64,000 bases of DNA from Pollutimonas sp963712655 (GTDB lineage Bacteria > Pseudomonadota > Gammaproteobacteria > Burkholderiales > Burkholderiaceae_B), in NCBI GenBank assembly GCA_963712655.1, contig CAVQIT010000008.1, positions 1,736,001-1,800,000 of the forward strand, given 5' to 3'. The stretch's first letter is position 1; each line of letters starts with the position of its first letter. Below are positions 27,170 to 34,723 of the stretch, one piece after another. The notes beneath the pieces are model-generated. The model was given only the letters and a program-made list of their open reading frames with translations, did no database searches and was not told the DNA's origin. A program made the position numbers and the translations under genes.

Positions 27170-27699
27170 GTAATCAAGACGACAGCGCACGCCGTCACTT
27201 CCTGGCGTTGCAACAGACAGACTTCCTGCGGCTGGAACACGCGGCCTATCTAAAAGGCCTTTTAAAGCCTTTTAAAGGTAAGGGGGCTTTGGATGATTGG
27301 GCCAACCAGTGCTTCGCATTGCGCGACGACATGATAGGCCTGGCGCAGCGGCGAGTGCTGCCACAGACGAGCGGCTACCCCTTCCACCTGCTGGATGTGG
27401 AACTGGCCCAACAAAACACTGGCGCAGGCACGACCTTTCTGCGTTGGCGCAAGCATGACCGTTCGGCCATGGGGGTGGCGTTGTGGCAGGCATTGATGGA
27501 CAGCACCACGACGCCAGTCACCATGCTCGATGATCTGCACGCCGTCGAGCAGCAGCGCATCGTGTTGAACATGCAGATTAGCTTGCTGCACACCCTTGGG
27601 CGCCAGGCTCGGGAATGCGCCAGCAAGCTGGCCCAGGCCGAGGACGTTTATCTGCGCCGGCTGCGATCTATGTCTGAGACTCGCCGCGATCAGCGGTAA
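27166..27699 (+). CDS. DUF3158-family ICE protein
   Basis: 177 aa. Member of DUF3158, found between PFL_4669-like genes and ssb in related ICEs. Recognisable parts are FLRLEHAAYLKGLLKPFKGK, TFLRWRKHDRSAMG and the helical C-terminus. The codons for LLKPFKGK contain a tandem 10-mer (CCTTTTAAAG twice, 27258-27277), which gives a locally AT-rich patch. Function unknown; start overlaps the previous stop by 4 bp. Confidence 0.8.
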   Translation: MSNQDDSARRHFLALQQTDFLRLEHAAYLKGLLKPFKGKGALDDWANQCFALRDDMIGLAQRRVLPQTSGYPFHLLDVELAQQNTGAGTTFLRWRKHDRSAMGVALWQALMDSTTTPVTMLDDLHAVEQQRIVLNMQISLLHTLGRQARECASKLAQAEDVYLRRLRSMSETRRDQR

Positions 27700-27750
27700 T
27701 TCTAATCGCCTGCGCCAGAGCAGGTACCACAAGCATCAGGAGATTGACCT

Positions 27751-28152
27751 ATGAGTACCCATTTTTTTGGCGAAGGTAATATCGGCTCAGCCCCGGAGTA
27801 CCGTGAGTTTCCCAACGGCAACGACGAGCCCAGCCGGCTACTGCGCCTTAATGTCTACTTCGATAATCCTGTGCCAAAGAAGGATGGCACCTTCGAGGAC
27901 CGTGGGGGCTTCTGGGCGCCTGTGGAGCTGTGGCATCGCGATGCCGAGAGTTGGGCCAACCTGTACCAGAAAGGCATGCGTGTGTTGGTGGAGGGCCGTA
28001 CCGTGCGCGACGAATGGGAGGACGCCGAGAAGAACGAGCGCGTGACCTTCAAGATCGAAGCGCGGCGCGTGGGCATCCTGCCGTTTCGGTTGGAGTTGAT
28101 CAAAGTCAGTGCCAAGCCAGTCAGTACCGAACCGGCTTCTGAGGACGAATAA
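27751..28152 (+). CDS. ssb: Single-stranded DNA-binding protein (ICE SSB-like)
   Basis: 133 aa OB-fold protein: MSTHFFGEGNIGSAPEYREF, then LRLNVYFDNPVPKKDGTFED and FWAPVELWHRDAESWANLYQ, an ssDNA-binding face rich in aromatics, and an acidic tail PASEDE in place of the DDDIPF tip. Would coat the transferred single strand and excised circle during ICE transfer or replication. Good ribosome site AGGAG. Followed by an intrinsic terminator at 28166-28200, so it ends the transcription unit started upstream. Confidence 0.88.
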   Translation: MSTHFFGEGNIGSAPEYREFPNGNDEPSRLLRLNVYFDNPVPKKDGTFEDRGGFWAPVELWHRDAESWANLYQKGMRVLVEGRTVRDEWEDAEKNERVTFKIEARRVGILPFRLELIKVSAKPVSTEPASEDE

Positions 28153-28165
28153 CTTACTTTGTGTG

Positions 28166-28200
28166 GAGCAGTGGCATGTCGATGTCGCTGCTCTTTTTTT
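28166..28200 (+). terminator. Intrinsic terminator after ssb
   Basis: Arms GAGCAGTG and CGCTGCTC (8 bp with one G-T pair) around a 12-nt loop, followed by seven T. It begins 13 bp after the ssb stop. Confidence 0.85.
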
Positions 28201-28218
28201 AACGTCGTGCGATACACC

Positions 28219-28238
28219 TATCCCCAGGGGATAGCTCC
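28219..28238. repeat. 20-bp repeat with internal palindrome, copy 2 (inverted)
   Basis: TATCCCCAGGGGATAGCTCC, the exact reverse complement of the copy at 26231-26250. Together they flank the PFL_4669-DUF3158-ssb unit; this copy lies just past the ssb terminator and 200 bp before topB. Confidence 0.7.
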
Positions 28239-28371
28239 ATTGAAGTCCACTGCGTTCCACGCGCCCTCCGATCCGGATGCACCTGTTCCAGAAACCCCTG
28301 ATGCCGTCCGGCCCTTACGCATGCCACCGAGCGCCGTAAAGGCGTTTTCCCCGAGTTCGGCTTGTTTGCAG

Positions 28372-28428
28372 TCCGAATCTGACACTGCCGCCATTCTGAT
28401 CCCATTCGCATTAACAACGAGATTCGGA
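28372..28428 (+). promoter_or_regulatory. Inverted repeat in the topB leader overlapping the ribosome site
   Basis: TCCGAATCT (28372-28380) pairs with AGATTCGGA (28420-28428), 9 bp, 39-nt loop. The right arm runs into GGATGGA, the most likely ribosome site of topB (start 28438), so folding could hide it. Regulatory role is inference. Confidence 0.4.
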
Positions 28429-28437
28429 TGGAACACC

Positions 28438-30453
28438 ATGAGGTTATTTCTGTGCGAGAAGCCTTCTCAGGGCAAAGACATCGGCAAAGTGCTTGGTGCC
28501 ACCCAGCGCGACAACGGTTGCTTGAAAGGCCAAGGTGTCATCGTGACCTGGTGCATCGGCCACCTGGTCGAGGCGGCACCGCCCGAGGCTTATGACGCAC
28601 AGCTCAAACACTGGTCCATCGAACAGTTGCCCATTGTTCCCGAGCGCTGGCGTGTCGAAGTCAAACCCAAGACGGCCGCGCAGTTCAACGTCGTCAAGCA
28701 GTTACTGGCACAAGCCACCGAGCTGGTGATCGCTACCGATGCGGATCGCGAAGGCGAACTGATCGCCCGTGAAATTGTTGATCTGTGTGGCTACCGAGGT
28801 CCTATTCAACGCCTGTGGCTATCGGCCCTGAATGATGCGTCGATCCGCAAGGCATTGGCCGCCCTGAAACCGTCTTCTGAGACGCTGCCCATGTACCACT
28901 CGGCCTTGGCGCGTTCCCGTGCCGACTGGCTGGTGGGCATGAATCTGAGTCGACTTTTCACCTTGTTGGGTCGGCAGGCTGGCTACGATGGTGTGCTGTC
29001 GGTAGGCCGGGTGCAAACGCCCACGCTCAAACTCGTCGTGGATCGTGACCGGGAAATTAACCAGTTTGCCTCCGTCCCATTCTGGGCCATCGACGTAGCG
29101 CTCTCTGCAACAGGACAATCTTTCATCGCGCAGTGGCTGGCCCCTGAGTCCTACACCGATGATGCGGGCAGGTGCCTGCAGGAGCCCGTGGCTCAGCAGG
29201 CGGCGCAACAATTACGTGCAAACGGTACCGCCCAGGTCGCGTCCGTCGAAACCGAACGGGTGCGTGAAGGTCCGCCGCTGCCATTCGATCTTGGTACGCT
29301 GCAGGAAGTCTGTTCCAAGCAGTTTGGCCTGGATGTGCAAGAAACGCTGGACATTGCCCAGGCTTTATACGAAACACATAAGGCCACCACCTATCCACGC
29401 TCGGATTCGGGCTACCTGCCCGAGAGCATGCTGGCCGATGTGCCAGCCGTGCTCGACAGCCTACTTAAAACCGATTCGGCCTTGCGGCCCGTAATGGAAC
29501 AGCTTGATCGCACACAGCGCTCGCGGGCCTGGAACGACGGTAAGGTCACCGCTCACCATGGCATCATCCCCACGCTGGAACCCGCGAACCTATCGGCTAT
29601 GAGCGAGAAGGAGCTGACTGTCTATCGACTGATCCGTGCGCACTACCTGGCGCAGTTTCTGCCCCACCATGAATTTGACCGCACGATTGCGCGGCTTTCG
29701 TGCGCAGATCAAAACCTTCAGGCTGTAGGCAAACAGATCGTGATCCCAGGATGGCGGCTGGTGCTAGCCGAGCAGCAGCCGGAGAATGCAGACGATGAGG
29801 CAGCCCCGCGCAGTCAAGTGCTGCCCGCACTCAGGCAAGGCCTGTCCTGCCAGGTGACCAACATTGATCTTAAGGCGCTCAAGACGCTGCCTCCCCGGCC
29901 CTTCACCCAAGGCGAGCTGGTCAAGGCCATGAAAAGCGTCGCCAAGCTGGTGTCCGATCCACGCCTGAAGCAGAAACTGAAGGACACCGTGGGTATCGGT
30001 ACTGAGGCCACTCGCGCCAATATTATCAATGGACTGCTCACGCGCGGCTATCTGATCAAGAAGGGTCGGGCGATCCGTGCGTCGGATGCGGCTAGCACGC
30101 TTATTGATACTGTTCCAGCGGCCATTGCTGACCCGGGCACGACAGCGGTCTGGGAGCAGGCCCTGGACATGATCGAGGCGGGCGAGCTTACCCATGACGT
30201 CTTCACCGGCAAGCAGTCGGCCTGGATTTCACAGATCATCGCTCAGTACCAGGGCACAGCCATGACGATCAAGGTGCCCCAAGGTCCAGCTTGCCCGCAG
30301 TGCGGTTCGGCCACGCGCCAACGCACCGGCAAGAATGGTCCGTTCTGGTCATGCTCACGCTATCCCGAGTGCAAAGGCACGTTGCCGGTTGACTCCGCAA
30401 CGCCCAAGCGCAGTGCGCCGCGCAAGCGCCGCAGCGCACCCAAGGCATCCTGA
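28438..30453 (+). CDS. topB: DNA topoisomerase III (ICE TopB)
   Basis: 671 aa type IA topoisomerase, which relaxes and decatenates DNA through a 5'-phosphotyrosine; in ICEs it is thought to help process circular or single-stranded intermediates. Toprim: LCEKPSQGKDIG at the N-terminus and ATDADREGELIARE. Catalytic Tyr319 in TYPRSDSGYL. A C-terminal Cys4 zinc ribbon (CPQCGSATRQR...FWSCSRYPEC) follows. The start at 28438 is the conserved MRLFLCEKP; the frame is open further upstream to 28159, but that part is leader sequence with hairpins. Confidence 0.94.
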   Translation: MRLFLCEKPSQGKDIGKVLGATQRDNGCLKGQGVIVTWCIGHLVEAAPPEAYDAQLKHWSIEQLPIVPERWRVEVKPKTAAQFNVVKQLLAQATELVIATDADREGELIAREIVDLCGYRGPIQRLWLSALNDASIRKALAALKPSSETLPMYHSALARSRADWLVGMNLSRLFTLLGRQAGYDGVLSVGRVQTPTLKLVVDRDREINQFASVPFWAIDVALSATGQSFIAQWLAPESYTDDAGRCLQEPVAQQAAQQLRANGTAQVASVETERVREGPPLPFDLGTLQEVCSKQFGLDVQETLDIAQALYETHKATTYPRSDSGYLPESMLADVPAVLDSLLKTDSALRPVMEQLDRTQRSRAWNDGKVTAHHGIIPTLEPANLSAMSEKELTVYRLIRAHYLAQFLPHHEFDRTIARLSCADQNLQAVGKQIVIPGWRLVLAEQQPENADDEAAPRSQVLPALRQGLSCQVTNIDLKALKTLPPRPFTQGELVKAMKSVAKLVSDPRLKQKLKDTVGIGTEATRANIINGLLTRGYLIKKGRAIRASDAASTLIDTVPAAIADPGTTAVWEQALDMIEAGELTHDVFTGKQSAWISQIIAQYQGTAMTIKVPQGPACPQCGSATRQRTGKNGPFWSCSRYPECKGTLPVDSATPKRSAPRKRRSAPKAS

Positions 30454-31006
30454 AATGCCCAAAACCCCATGTGCTTTGCAGACCGACCCGGTTGCATGGC
30501 ATTAATCCCGTAGCCCTCTCGGGACTCCCAGCGCGCAAATTCTTCTGCGACAGTGTGCGCGTCTCGTCTCGTCACGCCGGAGACGGCTGCCGAGGCAGGA
30601 AGGATGCTTTTACTTGAATCGCTTCGTGCGCTTTCCCTTGATCGTTGATATTCCCGTCGTCTGCGATGGGTCCCCTGGTACTTTGCCGCCGTGTCGTCGT
30701 GCGAGGCACCAGGAGACCTTTCGGGGTTGACGGTAATCGGTGCCGGTGCCCGCCGGTGAAATAACGGGCTCCCTTTGTGCGCGGATGTGCGCCAGACAAT
30801 GCCGGCCCCAGCCACGACATGGGTCGGGTGTGATTGCTGTAACAGCATACGGTTCTAGCGATGACCGTGAGCCTGGATCAGCCCACGGGTGGTGACTTCC
30901 TCCCGCGTCGAAGGCCTACGGGTCTTCGGCTTCTTTCTCCTGACTTACCGCTACCTCCCGGTCCGGCCGATGTCGGTTGTGGCCTCTACGAATAGGAGAA
31001 ACCCAA
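30454..31006. other. Long leader/intergenic region before the methyltransferase gene
   Basis: About 550 bp with no plausible gene (frames on the minus strand are weak shadows). It holds a short palindrome TGCTGTAACAGCA (30835-30847), a possible CCGTG...CACGG stem (about 30864-30887) and GAAGGCC...GGTCTTC (about 30910-30926). Their order (small CTG/CAG stem, then CGTGG-type stem, about 100 nt from a start codon) recalls the repeated leader element found at three other sites, but the core sequence is absent. The ribosome site TAGGAGA lies at about 30993. Confidence 0.4.
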
Positions 31007-32498
31007 ATGCACCCTCAATCTACCTGCACAACACTGCAATACGGCAGCGTCTGCAGCGGCATTGATGCCGTGAGTCTCGCGTGGTAACCACTAGGTCTGC
31101 AAGCCGCGTGGTTTTCCGAGATTGAACCGTTCCCGTGCGCGGTACTCGCCCATCACTACCCCGACGTGCCCAACCTGGGCGATATGACACAGATCGCCAC
31201 ACTGGTACGTGACGGTCAGGTCGTCGCGCCGGACATTCTCGTGGGCGGTACCCCTTGCCAATCGTTCAGTATCGCTGGTGCACGCCAGGGACTCTCTGAC
31301 CCGCGTGGCGCCTTAACCCTTAACTATGTGGAGCTTGCCAATGTCATCGATCAAACTCGCCAAAAAAACCAACGTCCGCCCGCAACAATCATCTGGGAAA
31401 ACGTTCCCGGTGTGCTCAGCGACCGCTCCAACGCCTTTGGCTGCCTGCTGGGCGCACTGGCCGGAGAAAGCCGTCCTCTCGAACCGTCAGGGCAAAAATG
31501 GACGCATGCAGGTTACGTGTCTGGCCCCTAGCGCCGCCTCGCCTGGCGCGTGCTCGACGCTCAACATTTCGGTGTCGCCCAACGTCGCAAACGCGTGTTT
31601 CTTGTGGCAAGTGGTCGAGACGACTTCGATCCAGCCAAAGTACTTTTTGAGCGTAACGGCTTGCACAGGGATTCTTCGCAGGATTACACGCCGTGGCAAG
31701 ACGCTGCCCGTGCTGCTGGAACAAGCGCTGCGTCACCAAGCGACTATGCTGGAGTGAACCAACCCTACGGGAAGGCCAGGGTTACGTTTGGGTTTGGCGG
31801 TGGCAACACCTCGGGGCCAAGTGATGTCGCCGCCTGCCTAACGACTGCCGCAGGTCCTAAGAATGACTTTGAGGTCGAGACTTTCATGGTGCAGTCCGTG
31901 GCTGGTCGAATCAGCCACACGCTGAACACGTCCACTGGCAGCAGTGAGGATGGCTCTGGCAGAGGCGTACCCATCATCACCACCTACGCGCCGCAGGCCA
32001 TGGCGTTTGCACAGAACTCTCGTGGCGAGTTGCGCCTGGAGTCCGGCCACGGACAGATCACCGGCGCTCTCTCTACGGGTGGTGGCAAGCCCGGTCAAGG
32101 ACTACCCATGGTGCTTAGCGTTGCATTACGTGGTCGCGACCACGGCATCGCCGCTGAGTTGGGGGGCCCTCGCACCGGCTCTGCGTGCAAGCAGTGGTGG
32201 CGGTGACAAAAGCCACGTGCTCGCGCCCAACTATGAAGCCTGCTTCCAGTACACCGGAAATTGGCCAAGTGCCAGCGACTGGTCCCAGTGGAGGGTGCGG
32301 CGGCTGATGCCAATTGAATGTGAGCGCGTGCAGGTCATGCCGGATGACTACACCTTGGTACCGTATCGTGGCAAGCCCGCAGCTGATACCCCGCGTTATA
32401 AAGCGATCGGCAATTCCATGGCCGTGCCGTGCGTAGTGTGGCTGGGGCAACGGCTGATGCAGCACCTCGAAAAAGAGGAGGCCTCTGGCGCGTATTGA
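31007..32498 (+). pseudogene. DNA cytosine-5 methyltransferase, inactivated (two stops, one frameshift)
   Basis: Dcm-type C5-methyltransferase with motifs in order: SVCSGIDAVSLAW (I), FSEIEPFPCAVLAHHYPD (II), GGTPCQSFSIAGARQGLSDP (IV, catalytic Cys), WENVPGVL (VI), RRKRVFLVAS (VIII) and YKAIGNSMAVPCVVWLGQRL (X). In-frame stops occur at 31085-31087 (TAA where a Glu codon is expected) and 31529-31531 (TAG where Gln is likely), and a run of six G at 32161-32166 shifts the frame. Unlike the chromosomal indel cluster, two of the lesions are substitutions, so real decay is plausible. Would protect ICE DNA from restriction in a new host. Confidence 0.82.
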
Positions 32499-32543
32499 TG
32501 CGCGACTTACTGCCCTGGTAAGGCCACGCTCTAGCCTTGGCTT

Positions 32544-32641
32544 GCTGATAGTTCAGCAACGGCCAGCAGCCAGGGTTTGCAGGCTGTCGTGGGACTTTTC
32601 CACGTAACCCACCAGTTCGCACACGCATCGCATCGGCGAAC
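32544..32641 (+). ncRNA. Repeated three-stem leader element, copy A
   Basis: Stem 1 GCTGA/TCAGC (32544-32557), stem 2 CGTGG/CCACG (32588-32604), core AACCCACCAG (32606-32615), stem 3 GTTCGC/GCGAAC (32615-32641) with GCATC in the loop. Two more copies occur at 38127 and 41578. Ends about 100 nt before the start of the truncated gene at 32744. Candidate cis-acting RNA or single-strand DNA structure; listed as ncRNA for lack of a better class. Confidence 0.6.
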
Positions 32642-32743
32642 GTTGCCCAAGCGGGTATTGATGCCTCTTTCTCCAACCTACAGGGTGACTGTCTCGCCCA
32701 GGTAGGGGCGTGCCGTCGCTCGACCGACACCACAGGACTTTCC

Positions 32744-32875
32744 ATGGAAACCATCATTAAGCAAGACCGTATCGCATTGAAAAACCTCAAAGTGGCGCAG
32801 TTCGCCAGCGAAGAGACGCTGTGCTTCACCGCCACCGTGCTGTTCGACGGCATCGCCATAGTCCAAGCACGCTAA
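32744..32875 (+). pseudogene. N-terminal fragment of an ICE gene interrupted by the mercury transposon
   Basis: 43 codons, METIIKQDRIALKNLKVAQF and then ASEETLCFTATVLFDGIAI, after which the reading runs into the transposon end and stops (VQAR, TAA). Ribosome-site region CAGGACT precedes the ATG. The matching C-terminal part probably lies immediately beyond the right transposon end at 37822-38004. Some of the middle (perhaps about 100 codons) would be missing, so a deletion accompanied or followed insertion. Function unknown. Confidence 0.6.
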
Positions 32876-33611
32876 GCCGGTGGCAGCGGTCGCAATGGCC
32901 TGAATTTCCCCGCACCGACCTTGGTGCTGCTGCGCCATAGGTAATCGCCGGTCAGGTTGATGTGCTCCCACCCCAGCGGCGACAGATATTGCAACAACGT
33001 GTCGTCCAGCGCCTTGCCGTGGCCACGCAAAGCACTGGTGGCATGCTCCAGATAGACCGTGTTCCACAACACGATGGCCGCCGTCACCAGATTGAGGCCG
33101 CTGGCCCGGTAGCGCTGCTGCTCAAAACTGCGGTCGCGGATTTCACCCAATCGGTAGAAGAAGACCGCCCTGGCCAGCGCGTTGCGCGCCTCGCCCTTAT
33201 TCAGCCCCGCATGGACGCGGCGGCGCAGCTCCACGCTTTGTAGCCAATCCAGAATGAACAGCGTGCGCTCGATGCGCCCCAGCTCGCGCAACGCCACGGC
33301 CAAGCCGTTCTGGCGCGGGTAGCTGCCGAGTTTGCGCAGCATCAGCGAAGCCGTTACCGTGCCTTGCTTGATGGAGGTGGCCAGCCGCAGAATTTCATCC
33401 CAATGGGCGCGTATTTGCTTGATGTTCAGCCTGTAATCATCGGCTTGAGCGCGTCGTAGGCGGCATCGCCCTTGGGGATGAATAGCTTGGTATCGCCCAA
33501 GTCACGGATACGCGGCGCGAAGCGAAATCCCAGCAAATGCATCAAGCCAAACACGTGATCGGTGAAGCCTGCCGTGTCGGTGTTCCACTGGCCCTTGCTG
33601 GGCTTGTGCAG
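32872..33611 (-). pseudogene. tnpA: Tn3-family transposase TnpA, C-terminal remnant
   Basis: Reads GQWNTDTAGFTDHVFGLMHL and GFRFAPRIRDLGDTKLFIPK, then after a one-base shift near 33434 LNIKQIRAHWDEILRLATSI and on to the C-terminal block YLSPLGWEHINLTGDYLWRS, ending FRPLRPLPPA. These are hallmark DDE-domain and C-terminal sequences of Tn3-type transposases. Only about the last 245 residues of roughly 1000 remain; the N-terminal part is replaced at about 33606-33612 by the transporter fragment. Confidence 0.85.
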
Positions 33612-34046
33612 CTATGGGCAGCACGAAGCCGGGCCGGCGCAAAAGTCTCGGCGTCACTTGGCCTATTGCCGGTACCAGCGACCGCCCTTGTCCTATTCGT
33701 GGTCGTCGCAGCCATGGTGCCGCAGCTCGGCCCGGCGACCAATGCGGCCGTGGGTGTGATTCCCTTCTATCTGGTTTTTGCTGTGGTCGCTTCCCTGATC
33801 GGATGGAGCATCAGCCGGCTGTTCTGCCTTGATGCCCCTGCCGCCCGAGCCATCGCTTTCAGCGCAGGCACTCGAAATTCCCTTGTCGTATTGCCGCTTG
33901 CTCTCGCTGTGCCTGGGGCCATACCCGTATTGCCTGCAATCGTCGTTACGCAAACTCTTGTCGAGCTGCTCAGCGAGTTAGTCTATGTACGCTTCATCGC
34001 GAGACTCGGCGGTATTGATCCTGTTGGGTCGCAAGCTTCCTCGTAG
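33606..34046 (+). pseudogene. Truncated ACR3/bile-acid-symporter-like transporter (C-terminal part)
   Basis: About 145 residues of membrane protein: VQLWAARSRAG, LGLLPVPATALVLFVVVAAM, VIPFYLVFAVVASLIGW, AARAIAFSAGTRNSLVVLPL, VPGAIPVLPAIVVTQTLVEL. This is clearly related to the C-terminal half of the complete transporter encoded at 50214-51203 on the other strand. The open frame extends back to 33537 through antisense tnpA sequence, making a chimeric ORF. The fragment lies between truncated tnpA and truncated urf2, so it is a recombination scar. Confidence 0.8.
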
Positions 34047-34084
34047 TCAAGCGGGGCAAGTTCCGGCCGCTGCTGACCCCAAGT

Positions 34085-34111
34085 TCATCCATCCGGCCGG
34101 GAAGCGCTCAT
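34085..34111 (-). pseudogene. Remnant of urf2 (mer operon distal gene)
   Basis: ATG overlapping the merE stop (ATGA) followed by MSASRPDG and a stop. The classical mer-operon urf2 (an EAL-domain-like protein) begins MSAFRPDG in Tn501/Tn21, so only its first codons survive before the junction with unrelated DNA. Confidence 0.6.
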
Positions 34112-34344
34112 GATCTTTCCCTGAACGCCCGCAACGCCCGCGACAGGGACAGAAGGAACAGGCCGGTCAAACCGAGCGCCGCGATGACCCAATGCTCGCC
34201 GAGGAACGCACCGGCGGTTGTACCGGCCAGCACGACAGCGAGGATGGGCAGGTGGCAGGGGCAAGTCAGCACAGCCAGTCCGCCCCACAGGTAGCCGGTG
34301 ATCGGCTTGTGCGTCTCAGACGGCAAGCGCTCGGGGTTGTTCAT
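34108..34344 (-). CDS. merE: Mercury resistance membrane protein MerE
   Basis: 78 aa, two membrane segments with a paired-Cys motif between/inside the first: GLAVLTCPCHLPILAVVLAG. MerE is a small inner-membrane mercuric/methylmercury uptake protein. Start overlaps the merD stop (ATGA), the standard mer order. Length matches Tn501/Tn21 MerE. Confidence 0.93.
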   Translation of the reverse strand: MNNPERLPSETHKPITGYLWGGLAVLTCPCHLPILAVVLAGTTAGAFLGEHWVIAALGLTGLFLLSLSRALRAFRERS

Positions 34345-34706
34345 GGCAAACTCTCCGCGTGCAGTGCTGGCTCGGTTGGCATGGCTGCCAATTGCATTTC
34401 CAAGCTGGACAACGCCTTGCGCCGACGCTCGACGAGTTGCCGCAACACGGCAAGCTGCTCAGACGCACCGTCACCGTCCGCAGCATCCAGCGCCCGGCAC
34501 AGCCGCGCCAGCGCATCCAGGCCGATGCCCGCCTTGAAGGCGGCCCGCACGAAGCACAACCGTTGCAACGCAGCATCATCGAACAGGCCGTAGCCGCCCG
34601 TGGTGCACGCGACCGGCCGCAGCAATCCGCGCAGCAGGTAGTCGCGCACGATATGCACGCTCACCCCGGCATCAAGGGCCAGCCGGGACACTGTGTAGGA
34701 GCTCAT
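34341..34706 (-). CDS. merD: Mercury operon secondary regulator MerD
   Basis: 121 aa MerR-like protein: N-terminal winged helix MSSYTVSRLALDAGVSVHIV with DYLLRGLLRP, then a helical C-terminus (LAVLRQLVERRRKALSSLEM). MerD competes with Hg-bound MerR at the operator and helps switch the operon off. Strong ribosome site AGGAGGAG 7 nt before the ATG at 34706; a longer in-frame start at 34739 is unlikely. Lies 17 bp after merA. Confidence 0.92.
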   Translation of the reverse strand: MSSYTVSRLALDAGVSVHIVRDYLLRGLLRPVACTTGGYGLFDDAALQRLCFVRAAFKAGIGLDALARLCRALDAADGDGASEQLAVLRQLVERRRKALSSLEMQLAAMPTEPALHAESLP

Positions 34707-34723
34707 TGAACTCCTCCTTTTCC

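Noticed and set aside
31085..31531. In-frame TAA and TAG in the methyltransferase as possible recoding (readthrough or selenocysteine/pyrrolysine-type)
   Set aside because: The stops are TAA and TAG, not TGA; no recoding element is visible and a frameshift also exists downstream, so inactivation is simpler.
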